Assembly (NCBI RefSeq): GCF_003013815.1 | Contig: NZ_PRLH01000138.1 | Span: forward strand, 1-64,000 | DNA from: Cyanothece sp. BG0011 | GTDB taxonomy: Bacteria > Cyanobacteriota > Cyanobacteriia > Cyanobacteriales > Microcystaceae | Reading direction: 5' to 3' | Length of the DNA stretch: 64,000 bases | Shown here: positions 56,701 through 64,000 of the stretch, in pieces | How positions within the stretch are numbered: position 1 is the first letter of the stretch | How the letters are laid out: each line of letters starts with the position of its first letter | Notes under the pieces: model-generated | What the model saw: the letters and a program-made list of their open reading frames with translations, nothing else | What the model was told of the DNA's origin: nothing | Database searches by the model: none | Position numbers and translations under genes: made by a program

Positions 56701-57729
56701 GTTGCGTACCAGGTTAAAAACAGGGGTTTCGTCTAGGGTTGCTAAGGTTCCATCCCCTGCGACTCCAAAGCTAAGGGTTGCCGTTCCTTGGTCTGTGACA
56801 ACGGCTAATAACACTTTAGTTGATTCTTTGAGTAGTTGGGTTCCCCCTTCGATGGTTCGTTCGACTTGGGTATCATATGAGGTGGCACTTAACCCTTGGG
56901 TAATGGTGAGGTTTTCTAAGTTAATTGAGCGTTGAATAATCCCAGGAATAGACCGAGGAATTAGGGTTTCCGGTTCTCCTGGTTTGGGTTCTAACACCGT
57001 TTCGTCTTGAATGTTAAATAACCCTTCTGAGGAGGCCCGAATGGATAAAATATCGATCTGTTGTGTCTTCTGGTTATAAGCATAAAAATGCCAACGGTAT
57101 TTGTCGTGTTCGTTGGTGGGTAACAAGACAACGGAAAACCACCCCTTAGACAACTGATTGATTAAAGGAAGTTCGGTGGTGGGTTCATAAAAAGGATTCC
57201 CTTCTGTGTCACGAAAATCCAACGAATCAACTAATCCCAGGGAGTTAGTGGAGGAATTATTGGTATTTTGTAAGGGTTGATGCTTCTGTTTACTGCGTTT
57301 GAAACGAACCTCCAATTTACGCACTAACTTATGGGTTAACCCATCGAGAACAAAACGGTCCACCAATAAGGTATTATCCACCGACTGACGGAAAACGTAG
57401 AGATGGCCCAATCCTGAAACACATTGGATGGGGGTGACGGCCGTTAAAGATTGGGTTTGATAACGCGATCGCAATAAATAATGATTATTTTGATCGGTCA
57501 ATTCTGCTGCTTCTTTTTCTATCACTGAGGGGTCAGGATCTTCATTAGGGAAAGGTAAAAGATCCCAATTTTCCCAACCCGTTACATCAGTATTACCATA
57601 GCTTTCTTCATAGCCATCTTGTTTAATGGTGTAATAAATTTGACCTTGACTATCGGTTACGAAAACGATCACTTTTCCTTCATGGGTAATGGTATTGATT
57701 TGTTTTAGGTCAGTTTTTGCTAAAAACAT
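50761..57729 (-). CDS. giant LamG/ricin-like multidomain protein
   Basis: 2322 residues. LamG/concanavalin-like domains lie at about 521-690, 1260-1443 and 1486-1626 (for example FTLEAWVKPRK, WHHLAVVLDQNNTAHFYVNG). A ricin-like trefoil region lies at about 983-1096 (ENRVMDLRN, NQQWRLER). Coiled coils are at about 890-940, 1103-1180 and 2285-2322. The last 680 residues include alternating polar and apolar beta segments (GGSFNLNAGLGAEGNF) of a type seen in pore-forming or amyloid-like proteins. There is no signal peptide or recognised secretion tag. It may be a large adhesin, a toxin-like particle protein or a carbohydrate binder; none is proven. Confidence 0.75.
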   Translation of the reverse strand: MFLAKTDLKQINTITHEGKVIVFVTDSQGQIYYTIKQDGYEESYGNTDVTGWENWDLLPFPNEDPDPSVIEKEAAELTDQNNHYLLRSRYQTQSLTAVTPIQCVSGLGHLYVFRQSVDNTLLVDRFVLDGLTHKLVRKLEVRFKRSKQKHQPLQNTNNSSTNSLGLVDSLDFRDTEGNPFYEPTTELPLINQLSKGWFSVVLLPTNEHDKYRWHFYAYNQKTQQIDILSIRASSEGLFNIQDETVLEPKPGEPETLIPRSIPGIIQRSINLENLTITQGLSATSYDTQVERTIEGGTQLLKESTKVLLAVVTDQGTATLSFGVAGDGTLATLDETPVFNLVRNDAQDLLLPLDTLDEIKSLGESTPPPQGTITGMARTSEDLVQITSKQAKKLQYGDVIKIEGTQHYNGHYIAQKVDDQTFEIQAHWVDTEVGQWEVIPEEETGLIFDGIITAYELTENGNIRVISPNHGLENGDEVQIINTQPYNDIYAITAIDGDRFTVNIPWQPGEAVNLKLASRKRRGVSFDGKQDSITLPSVPLKPPSADYSFAQTYTVWVYLSAEKTDKQVLIAQKEGLTGLFLQNNQLSFNIAHDKALETLTSPESLPIGQWVHCAGSFAYDADSQTTTLTLCQNGQAMATKTFKGVPLVANNWKPEFSLAGVKNKDFFAGKLANVRIWNTAKPPQDIKDTMYLQLTGREVNLSGYWRLGAISEGKERTVVDFSVHGNHGIVHGDAFVSAITLNRTLGDGKTPSVKYSNPELVAVTQRGTYTESFEFKLNTEDDPNNLEGKPLFKFSYWGKSSRNAQNTREIIGETAQFQPLGEGWYQATGRFTVPDGVTLVRSFEISDIEGNWQFLDLRKHRIRLVSDTITQAIYQDKITLEPLNQDYDELKSSLQKLDPLEKQEAALLEEKRRLEAALAAVRDPNLATRIRNQEGLIRILKGHITRYEGDVTRYSRDYQTQVNDPWNYWHRLTTRSREGKNEAARIYTQGKNFIQGLAWGNYSNQKFKFERVDGTYFTIICQYENRILDMQTFGNHDIYGNTDHHKGANQQWRLERRGNYYLIYSRYENRVMDLRNRSHSIYGHNNPHGKDNQQFRLTRLNEQANNKIRDAQRQLTTAQGNLQSTRQRLQQAETELARLQAISANKANEEAKLTAQLNQVLAQLQTVQTELNSLNTAFIAGVQTLEQTPQTMAIIGRDSRQLAVSGALLTFVRPASRLTCLATSEGNVELIYVDTDGKMRQTRFDVTADSANIAFEQWIPEGLRTCLSLNQADSMILLKDSEDLRRNAPIPLTKDWTVETWFFSPLPHPFSYNTLVRAETAPEHPVLVKNEGSQRLLGTYVNGQFYPSGFDMERLPFGWHHLAVVGQGEGDNASTTFYIDGQVVGQVEKAKTSSDIYAIGNYQGGTQPFGKLAALGIWQIALKPEEIEIHSKMTLRGNEPGLMAYFPLNEATGEEVRDHSGNGRLGRVEQGNWWGCSAPIGNPGHAVMQFNGVNTYVEISHDQRFNLSNNFTLEAWVKPRKVTGIQRIFSKAGAYGFGLNGNQLRFTTYGRKDYDTQKGKLTVDQWHHLAVVLDQNNTAHFYVNGALIDSIAGTVPANTSSHPCEIGRDNRYTNEFCDGYIAEVRLWKTARSQGEIQETRLSRLNGTEPDLVAYWPLDQLDMMQSPSTVADLTEHPPGIVRDAVIVEDNALPLINSALVSAEYSTISLDPDTDQKMALMRRFFALPSHDGIQLFSDKRVEALDLRWIGNAQFAPTLLGYIEGAPPVPSENLTLEDDYNGATAVELSQSQDVDYSWTRSQESGLGASFDLFTGVDEDIRGGPLVVSKRIAATRAGFKGNLDFTYNFLNESNITASSSSQFSDRLELRGTQEPNPKFPHLGKRFIPKNVGYALVVSGLADVFVTRLRRSGRMVGYQVLPVEDVPPDVNTITFLINPAYTMNGSLDGQTGSEATSERFFKHVPEMRSQYGSLYPASYYRLQEAYDLKQQIENEDARRASYFAQFNARLVDETSLNREIDRGEAPQTVTVNRQEEEGLTEEEQAAQRDNIERQGQENVANRSQAVEAKQREIESKIADQEQRTQAVESFAGWQKKMEDIQIRAGKRNIVNTYVWDGDGGLRTEAQSFASTVEHSIGGSFNLNAGLGAEGNFNALGVAVELTAQATVNLTQTLNKTQARSEGFSLNVDLSGVESRNITNHDDYPLFPGQKVDRYRFMSFYLEGNTQHFQDFFNYVVDPEWLASNDEEARALRQIDVSKANKTWRVLHRVTYVERPALMGFGQLSFPLPMQESPSTQDLLGKLEQLEQDKQLLSDKVDKILYLLQSAKF

Positions 57730-58036
57730 AAGGCTTACATCCTTTTTAATAATAGAAATAAATGAAGGTTTACCCTGGGGATAACTGCATTTATTTCGGT
57801 TGATAGTTCTATCTAACCAGGATTTTTAAGAAGATGACAGGGGGAAAACTTATGTAAATTCCCTTTGAAATTTAAAAAATTAAGTTAAGGCATTAAGTCC
57901 TTAAGGTAAGAAAAGTTAAGTATCAGCAAAGTTAAGGTTAAATGACGCTACACTCCCTAACTTTTCTGTATCGACTCTCATTTTAATTCAGTTTATAAAA
58001 GTAATATCAACCCATGCAATTAACGGAGTAACAATT

Positions 58037-58297
58037 ATGAAACTTGTTTATAGAGGTCTCGAATATTTCAACAAAAAAATCACCAATATAGTGAACCCTA
58101 ATCAACACTTAACCGCTAAATATAGAGGAATTAGTTATCAAATTTCTTTTGTTCCTAAACCAGCTAACTCTGTTGATCATATTTTAAAGTATCGAGGGAT
58201 TAACTATCATAGCCACCCTAACAACAATGATCATCAAAAAAGCTCTTGTTTGACTGGAAGTAATCCTGTTTTGATGGCAAAATCCCTAACTACCTAA
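58037..58297 (+). CDS. DUF4278 protein
   Basis: An 86-residue DUF4278 protein with the family repeat YRG: KLVYRGLEYF (residues 2-11), AKYRGISYQ (28-36) and LKYRGINYH (53-61). It is a small cyanobacterial family of unknown function, often stress-linked. It is divergent from the giant LamG gene across a 307-bp AT-rich gap that must hold both promoters; I see no other element there. Confidence 0.85.
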   Translation: MKLVYRGLEYFNKKITNIVNPNQHLTAKYRGISYQISFVPKPANSVDHILKYRGINYHSHPNNNDHQKSSCLTGSNPVLMAKSLTT

Positions 58298-58412
58298 ACC
58301 GATTACTTATCAATCGTTACTTACTTATAAAAAGAAATCAAAATAGTTCTTTTTACCCTTAGTTTAATCCTCAATTGCTTTCTATATCACTCACCAATTT
58401 TGGACAAAAATC

Positions 58413-59339
58413 ATGACACTCGCCCAACCTTCTCCGACTGTCGATCTAAAAAAATCAGAGAAAGTTGACTTTCAATTTTTACGGTGGATCATTGCTAGTT
58501 TAGTTAAAAAAACTGACAGTAATTATCAACCCACTCTGATCGGTCATCTTCTCTTAGCTTTCGTTTTATCCTGTACTTTTTTAGGGAGTTATGCCCTACA
58601 TATTAATCGCTCTGCTGCTCGTTTAAATCAATGGTTAAATCCTCCCATAACCACCGAAACAGATGTTACCCTTAAACGGCTTGACAGTAAGACAGCAGAA
58701 GCACAACAGGAACTCGAAACCATCACCGATCCTCAAAGAAAACAGCACATTCAACGCAGTTTATCTGAACAAGAAAGACTAAAAACCCAACTGTATGAAA
58801 TCGACAAAAGACTAGAACGATATCGATATATGATGGTTTTTTTCTATAGTCGAAATTATGCCTCCATCACCTTAACAACTTTTTCTGCCATCCTGGCTGG
58901 TTCTTGTGTTTTATTAATTAGTCGTGCCGGGTGGCAACGGGTTAATAATGCTGTGATCCACCTCTGTATTTTTTCCTCCGGTTGTGTCATTTTGTTTTCT
59001 GATATTTCAGGGATTTTTCAATATGACCTGAATTACCAAAATGTGGCTAATATTTATAGCGAACATATGACCCTAAAAAATGCCATTCGTAGCTTTTTTG
59101 CCACAGGGGGATTCCTTCAAGAAAATCCCGATACAGGGGAGACACAATATGTAGAATTACAAGACACAAACCGCTTCATTTATTACGTCGATCAACAACT
59201 GACTAAGTTTAATCAAATTCCCCTAGCCATTGATAATTCTACCCTACAACGAGTTGTTAACTCTGCCAATTTTGGAGACCAACTAGGAGATAGAATTTCT
59301 TTTGATGTTCCCGAACCTGCTAATGAAACCCCTCAATAA
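58413..59339 (+). CDS. three-TM membrane protein, unknown
   Basis: A 308-residue protein with TM helices at about residues 44-66, 148-168 and 176-198 and a coiled-coil-like segment (about 85-130, QEELETITDPQRKQH-like region). The C-terminal 110 residues are soluble (ends EPANETPQ). I do not recognise a family. It lies 65 bp before the GH19/M15 hydrolase on the same strand, so a shared transcript is likely; a small membrane partner such as a holin-like or anchoring protein is possible but unproven. Confidence 0.65.
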   Translation: MTLAQPSPTVDLKKSEKVDFQFLRWIIASLVKKTDSNYQPTLIGHLLLAFVLSCTFLGSYALHINRSAARLNQWLNPPITTETDVTLKRLDSKTAEAQQELETITDPQRKQHIQRSLSEQERLKTQLYEIDKRLERYRYMMVFFYSRNYASITLTTFSAILAGSCVLLISRAGWQRVNNAVIHLCIFSSGCVILFSDISGIFQYDLNYQNVANIYSEHMTLKNAIRSFFATGGFLQENPDTGETQYVELQDTNRFIYYVDQQLTKFNQIPLAIDNSTLQRVVNSANFGDQLGDRISFDVPEPANETPQ

Positions 59340-59404
59340 ATGATTAGCAGTAATTAAGTAAAAAGTTTGTCCATTTAGTTCTCATTATTCTGGAGATATT
59401 GATC

Positions 59405-60625
59405 ATGAACACTATCAAAGCAACCACCCAAACATTCCTCAAAAAAACAGTCGGCCAAGCGTCTCAACTCTCAGATAACCAAAAAGTCCCCGTTGTGGAA
59501 GGGAAAACCTATGAAATTATTAGTTACACTGAAGCAGAACAAGGCCACTATCAAGTTGAGTTAAACTATGGTGCCGGAACCTGGTATCTTTGGTCAGGTC
59601 ATTGGCAACTCCCCTGGGAAGATAACCAAGAAGAAATAGATTTCTTTTCCCCAGAAAATCTTAAGGCGATCATGCCTCATGCTTCTAATAGCGATATCGC
59701 CACTTATGTTAATCCCCTCAATAAAGTCTTATCTGACTTTGATTTAGGGACAAAAGCGAGAGCTTGCGCCTTTATTGCTCAAATTGCTCACGAAAGCGGT
59801 TCTTTGCGCTATAAAGAAGAGATTGCTAGTGGTGCAGCTTATGAAGGACGACGGGATCTCGGTAACACCCAACCGGGAGACGGGAAACGGTTTAAAGGCC
59901 GTGGGTTAATTCAGTTAACCGGACGGGCCAACTATCGTCAATGTGGACAAGCGTTAAATTTACCCTTAGAGCAAAATCCTGAGTTAGTGGTTAAAGATCC
60001 CTATACCAATGCTGCGGTGGCCGGTTGGTATTGGCAAAGTCGTAACATTAACGCCGCTGCCGATAAAGGTGATTTTGAGCGAGTCACTCGATTGATTAAT
60101 GGGGGATTGAATGGTTATAGCGATCGCCTTCAATATTGGGAACGGGCGAAAAAAGTCCTGTCTTCTGGAGAAGCTTCTGTAACCCCCACTAATAACAACG
60201 TTTCGGTTCCGAGTAACTATCAATCTATCAATTGGAATGATTTTAATGCAAAAGTGTCGAAATATTTTACCGTTCGAGAAGTGACCAATGGCGATCGCCG
60301 TCGCATTCCCACCGATAACACCATCAAGCAAAACATTTTTACCCTAGCGCGAGAGTTAGATAGGGTAAGAGAAGCTTGGGGATCAGGGATTATTGTTACT
60401 TCTTGGTATCGGCCCCCTGCGGTTAACCGGGCTATTGGTGGGGCTACTCGTTCTCAACATATTTTAGGTAAAGCGGCGGATATTCGACCGGTTCAAGGGG
60501 ATTTATATCGCTTTCAAGATTGGTTAGATAAGGTCGCCTGGAAAGATAAAGCGTTAGGCTATGGAGCAAAAAAAGGCTTTGTCCATCTTGATCTGCGGCC
60601 TGGTAATATTCGCTGGAATTATTAA
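59405..60625 (+). CDS. GH19 lysozyme/chitinase + M15 peptidase, double peptidoglycan hydrolase
   Basis: A 406-residue protein. The N-terminal part (about 10-75) is an SH3-like or cell-wall-binding-like piece. A GH19 domain (about 80-255) has the catalytic Glu in IAHESGSLRYKEE and the signature FKGRGLIQLTGRANYRQ. An M15-type domain (about 280-405) has zinc-binding SQHILGKAADIR and VHLDLR. It should cut both glycan and peptide bonds of peptidoglycan. There is no signal peptide, as in phage endolysins. The ATG at 59405 is chosen over the TTG at 59399 because GGAG lies 9 bp before it. Confidence 0.9.
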   Translation: MNTIKATTQTFLKKTVGQASQLSDNQKVPVVEGKTYEIISYTEAEQGHYQVELNYGAGTWYLWSGHWQLPWEDNQEEIDFFSPENLKAIMPHASNSDIATYVNPLNKVLSDFDLGTKARACAFIAQIAHESGSLRYKEEIASGAAYEGRRDLGNTQPGDGKRFKGRGLIQLTGRANYRQCGQALNLPLEQNPELVVKDPYTNAAVAGWYWQSRNINAAADKGDFERVTRLINGGLNGYSDRLQYWERAKKVLSSGEASVTPTNNNVSVPSNYQSINWNDFNAKVSKYFTVREVTNGDRRRIPTDNTIKQNIFTLARELDRVREAWGSGIIVTSWYRPPAVNRAIGGATRSQHILGKAADIRPVQGDLYRFQDWLDKVAWKDKALGYGAKKGFVHLDLRPGNIRWNY

Positions 60626-60669
60626 ACGATAGCGAATTGCAACAAACGTGAAAGACAAAAAAATGGGTA

Positions 60670-60691
60670 GGGGCATAATATATTATGCCCC
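60670..60691. terminator. palindromic bidirectional terminator
   Basis: A 22-nt perfect palindrome, GGGGCATAATATATTATGCC with its final CC, between the convergent hydrolase and AAA-like genes, followed by TTCAATT. Confidence 0.65.
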
Positions 60692-60709
60692 TTCAATTGA
60701 TGATATTTC

Positions 60710-62098
60710 TCAGTGTGATCCCGTTAGGTTTTTAGTTAAAAAATATTGTTGATATAATTGACAACTGGAGGTGACTTGATTGCCTTGTAAAATAACCAAG
60801 CCCATACTATGTAATTTAAAGGCTGATAATTGTTCTAATTCAATGGGTACTGATGCTTCTAAAACTTGTTGATAAGTCGTCGATAAAATAGGATGTTCTC
60901 GTAAATTTTGCAATAATCGATGGAGATGATGATGATAAATACTGGCATCGGTTGCCCCTGTCTCGATCAACTCTTCTAGGGTCAGATTTTGAGTGGCCAG
61001 ATGATAAAGGGCTTGTTGTACTAGGTAAGGGTGGCCAGCAATAAAGTCCATCAGTTGCTGAAGTTCAGAGTTTGAGAGGGTTAGACCATAGGATTGAGCT
61101 AAGATAGCAACCTGGTCAAAGGTAAACGGTCGTAATTCAATGGCCAATCCTACATTAAAAGGAGATTTATTAATATCAAGGGGAATATAAACTTCCGTAG
61201 AATGAACAATCACAAGACGAAGGTTTTGCCAAAGGGGGTTACCACTGTCTCCATAAGAAGCTTCTTCGTACCAGGAACGGAGTAAGGTGAAAAAATCGTC
61301 CGCCACCTCCGGATGGAGAAACACCTCATCCACTTGGTCTAAGGCCAACACCAAAGGCCCCTCAATCTCCGATAAAATATAATCTTCAAAATAGGCAGTA
61401 CAGTTGCTTTTGCTGCCAAAGGTATCACTCCAGTCGTCTTCAACCCGATGGGGAAGTTTCAGTTTGCGGGTGATCGCCGTACAAAACCAACGTAAGAAGC
61501 GATCTAAATCTGAAAAGGCCGCTTTATCAGCCCGTTGTAAACTCAGGGCTACACTCATCACCCCATTTTCCTTTAATTGCTGTTGAGCATGGTCTAAAAT
61601 TCGCAACATCAAGGAGGTTTTTCCCATCTGACGGGGGGCTTTAATGCGAATTAAAGAACCGGGACGGAGAATCTCTTCGTAGCAACGAGTTTCGATGGGG
61701 GGCCGTTGTAGATACAGGGGAGAATGAAGAGAGACTGGACCCACGGGGGGTTCTACAGTAGAGGGTTGACAGTCAGTTTCCCCAGAAGACACAGGGGTGG
61801 CATGATGGCGATAGTTTTGTTGGGCTAATACCGCCATCACATTGGTTTTACTCACCTTTTCCCCAAAACTGGCCGACAGAAGTTTCCACAATTTGGGACC
61901 CACATCGTGTTTAATATATTCTGGTGCATACCCCGCTTCATCGGCAATTGTGTCGTAATTATGACCCATTAAAGAGCCTTGCAAGACAGCCACTTCAATA
62001 TTTTTGAGGTGTCTTCCTGTCTTAGAGAAAACCGCTTGATCCACCAGGGTTAAAGCATTTTCAAAGGGAATAAGGGGGTCTTGACGAGGACTTGCCAT
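60710..62098 (-). CDS. AAA-like domain protein with N-terminal HTH
   Basis: A 462-residue protein. Residues about 12-90 are a helix-turn-helix-like domain of the vWA-MoxR-associated type (VLQGSLMGHNYDTIADEAG). An AAA-like ATPase follows (about 130-450), with Walker A-like RIKAPRQMGKTSLMLRI near 152, Walker B-like LVLALDQVDEVF near 244 and a sensor-type HSTEVYIPL. Such proteins appear in cyanobacterial STAND-like signalling sets. The next gene upstream on the same strand encodes a WD40 protein, 157 bp away, with a 14-bp direct repeat at 62214-62241 between them. Confidence 0.8.
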   Translation of the reverse strand: MASPRQDPLIPFENALTLVDQAVFSKTGRHLKNIEVAVLQGSLMGHNYDTIADEAGYAPEYIKHDVGPKLWKLLSASFGEKVSKTNVMAVLAQQNYRHHATPVSSGETDCQPSTVEPPVGPVSLHSPLYLQRPPIETRCYEEILRPGSLIRIKAPRQMGKTSLMLRILDHAQQQLKENGVMSVALSLQRADKAAFSDLDRFLRWFCTAITRKLKLPHRVEDDWSDTFGSKSNCTAYFEDYILSEIEGPLVLALDQVDEVFLHPEVADDFFTLLRSWYEEASYGDSGNPLWQNLRLVIVHSTEVYIPLDINKSPFNVGLAIELRPFTFDQVAILAQSYGLTLSNSELQQLMDFIAGHPYLVQQALYHLATQNLTLEELIETGATDASIYHHHLHRLLQNLREHPILSTTYQQVLEASVPIELEQLSAFKLHSMGLVILQGNQVTSSCQLYQQYFLTKNLTGSH

Positions 62099-62255
62099 AA
62101 ACGATCATTTTTGAGCGAGTGTCTAGTGGGTTTTTGGCTAACCCTTTAAGGATCTTGATCTCTTAAGAATCCACTCGCCATAAGGGCAGTGGAGTGTCAA
62201 GTGGAGGTAATTCTAAATTCTACATTCTAAATTCTACATTCTGATTGACCTCACC

Positions 62256-64000
62256 CTAGAGAGTTAAAGATATTTTAGCAGGAAGAAAGCGATCGCACAC
62301 TTGTTTCTCAGCCTCTTGAACAGTGGCATTATTGTGTAAGTAATCTTTAACCCATTCACATCCTTGTTTGAGTAACGCTTCAGGGTTAGCCTCTAGGGTT
62401 AAGTCCCACTGCATCACCGTTCCCTTTAAATCAGAAGAAATCAGTTGTTGACCATTGGCCCGAAACAAAACCCTTCTTACCCCAGACTCATGACCCCCTA
62501 GGGTTTGCAGGAGGGTTCCCTCTTTGCTCCAGAGGCGAATCGTGCCATCATTTCCCCCACTGACAATAAATTGACCATCGGGACTAAAACTGACCGAATT
62601 GACCGCCGTTTCATGACCCCGTAACGTAGCGATCGCTTCTCCCTGGGTGGTCCAGAGTTTGAGGGTGGCATCTTTACTGGCGGTGACGACCCGTTGACTA
62701 TCGGGGCTAAAGGCGACCCCTAACACCCCTTCTTGATGGCCTCGTAAGGTATGTAATCGTTTGCCTTGGGGAGTCCACAGTTGAACCGTACCATCATCAC
62801 TGGCAGTGGCGATCGTTTGACCATTGGGGCTAAATTCCGCTTGTCTGACCCCCTCTTGATGGCCTTGCAAGGTCAGCAGCAGTTCTCCCTTTCGATTCCA
62901 GAGTTTAGCGGTTTTATCCCAACTGGCGGTGATCATCCATTGACCATCGGGGCTAAAACGGGCATCCCTAACATCTCCTTGGTGGCCACGGAGGGTAACC
63001 AAAGGGTCTCCCTTTCGATTCCAGAGTTTAGCGGTTTTATCCCGACTGGCGGTCACTAATAATTGACCATCGGGACTAAATTCAATACTGCTGAGGTTAT
63101 CCCCATGACTGCTCAAGGTTGCAACCATATTTCCTTGTAAATCCCAAAGTTTCCCCATGGTATAGCGTCCGGCGGTCCCTAATAATTGACCATCGGCACT
63201 GAGACTAATATCGGCTTTAGCGGCATCTTCTTCGAGAAGGAGAGTGGTGGTTTGGGCTGATTTCAAGGCATGATTGAGATTCCAAAGCCGCACCGTTCCA
63301 TCTTCTCCACTACTGGCCAAAATTTGTCCCGTTTCATTAAAACTCACCCCCCACACCCCATCCGTATGGCCCCGAAGAACATGGAGAAGTTTACCTTGAC
63401 GATTCCAAAGACGGACGGTTTGATCAAAACCGGCGGTGGCAATGGTTTGACCGTCTCGACTAAACACCGCACTGCCAACGGTCTCTGTATGACCTTCTAA
63501 GGTGGCTAATTCTCGGCCCTGAAGATCCCAGAGTTTCGCGGTCTTATCCTTACTCCCTGTCACTAAGGTTTGACCATCGGGGCTAAAATTCACATACATG
63601 ACCCAATCCTGATGACCTCGGAGGGTAGCCACGACTTCCCCTTGAAGATTCCAAATTTTTGCCGTTCCATCCCGACTGGCCGTGGCAATTAAATCCGCTT
63701 TCGGACTATAGTGAATGGCCATCACAGGGGCATGGTGGGTTTTAAAGGAAAGAATCTCTTCCCCCTGTAAATTCCAGAGTTTAATCACCCCATTCCACCC
63801 CATGGTTGCCACCCGTTGACTATCGGGACTAAACCCCACACAGGCGACCCAATCATCCTTAAAATCGAGGGTGGCCACTTCGGTTCCATCGGCCACACGC
63901 CACAGTTTAGCGGTTTTATCTCGGCTGGCACTCACCAGCCATTGACCATTCGGACTATAATTAACACTCCAGACAGCGTCTTGATGACCGGTGAGGGTAT
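62256..64000 (-). CDS. WD40 repeat protein, partial at the right edge
   Basis: At least 581 residues, continuing beyond base 64000 because the frame is open through GHQDAVWSVNYSPNGQ to the edge. It contains about 13 WD40 repeats (GHQ/GHE ... FSPDGQ ... TASRDKTAKLW). The C-terminal end, KQGCEWVKDYLHNNATVQEAEK, is the usual closing element of cyanobacterial WD40/STAND proteins. The N-terminal domain is not visible; an nSTAND NTPase or AAA-like domain is likely by family habit. The apparent start at 63935 is only an internal GTG. Confidence 0.88.
   Translation of the reverse strand, partial: TLTGHQDAVWSVNYSPNGQWLVSASRDKTAKLWRVADGTEVATLDFKDDWVACVGFSPDSQRVATMGWNGVIKLWNLQGEEILSFKTHHAPVMAIHYSPKADLIATASRDGTAKIWNLQGEVVATLRGHQDWVMYVNFSPDGQTLVTGSKDKTAKLWDLQGRELATLEGHTETVGSAVFSRDGQTIATAGFDQTVRLWNRQGKLLHVLRGHTDGVWGVSFNETGQILASSGEDGTVRLWNLNHALKSAQTTTLLLEEDAAKADISLSADGQLLGTAGRYTMGKLWDLQGNMVATLSSHGDNLSSIEFSPDGQLLVTASRDKTAKLWNRKGDPLVTLRGHQGDVRDARFSPDGQWMITASWDKTAKLWNRKGELLLTLQGHQEGVRQAEFSPNGQTIATASDDGTVQLWTPQGKRLHTLRGHQEGVLGVAFSPDSQRVVTASKDATLKLWTTQGEAIATLRGHETAVNSVSFSPDGQFIVSGGNDGTIRLWSKEGTLLQTLGGHESGVRRVLFRANGQQLISSDLKGTVMQWDLTLEANPEALLKQGCEWVKDYLHNNATVQEAEKQVCDRFLPAKISLTL

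Overview
The window looks like chromosome of a unicellular, low-GC cyanobacterium of the Cyanothece/Crocosphaera type. Evidence: many HIP1 octamers (GCGATCGC), an ebo cluster, an apocarotenoid oxygenase, a folate-biopterin type transporter, a Ycf22-like MCE protein, PEP-CTERM proteins, slr1658/slr1659-like regulators, a DUF4278 protein, and many short palindromic repeats typical of cyanobacteria. The assignment below phylum level is an inference.

Layout. 0.1-3.6 kb: small membrane proteins, an alpha/beta hydrolase and a PEP-CTERM protein. 3.8-8.5 kb: a TMEM220-like protein followed by eboA-eboB-eboC-eboD; eboE and eboF are not adjacent. 8.5-17.2 kb: msrA, a frameshifted M23 peptidase, a cupin, an apocarotenoid oxygenase with an FBT-family transporter, a B12-binding radical SAM protein and MoeB-rhodanese. 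17.3-18.0 kb: decayed gene pieces, including a collapsed nSTAND/WD40/TPR gene. 18.4-20.7 kb: an Mla-type lipid-transport ATPase and MCE protein.

21.2-35.4 kb is the most interesting block. It has a HetC-like peptidase-ABC exporter (cNMP domain + C39 + TM + NBD, 1037 aa), a PEP-CTERM protein, a parvulin-type isomerase, five small peptides sharing a double-glycine leader, a TPR protein with a 2OG-Fe(II) oxygenase domain, a HetP-family protein whose tail resembles the peptide leaders, and an HlyD adaptor. I read it as a peptide export and possibly modification system related to the hetC-hetP locus of heterocyst formers, but in a probable non-heterocystous cell. The HlyD gene is split by an apparently intact IS200/IS605 element (tnpA + tnpB). 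Removing 32899..34740 restores one 555-codon frame (stop included). The oxygenase gene also seems to carry a 5' frameshift. The system may therefore be switched off in this genome.

36.2-40.9 kb: a DUF3102/degenerate-GGDEF protein and a five-gene operon on the minus strand (REC-SpoIIE phosphatase, CheB, slr1658-like, slr1659-like STAS, HAMP-like coiled coil) that looks like a partner-switching signalling module. 41-49 kb: a subtilase with a non-canonical Asp region, DUF29, a DUF4058 gene with an internal stop, a Uma2 nuclease, trmFO, a TPR-HEPN protein and a DUF433/DUF5615 toxin-antitoxin pair. 49.3-50.7 kb: a tnpB-only element whose gene carries an in-frame palindromic repeat. 50.8-60.6 kb: a 2322-aa LamG/ricin-like protein beside a DUF4278 protein, a three-TM protein and a GH19 + M15 double peptidoglycan hydrolase. 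60.7-64.0 kb: an AAA-like/HTH protein and a WD40 protein that runs off the right edge. I saw no rRNA, tRNA or CRISPR array.
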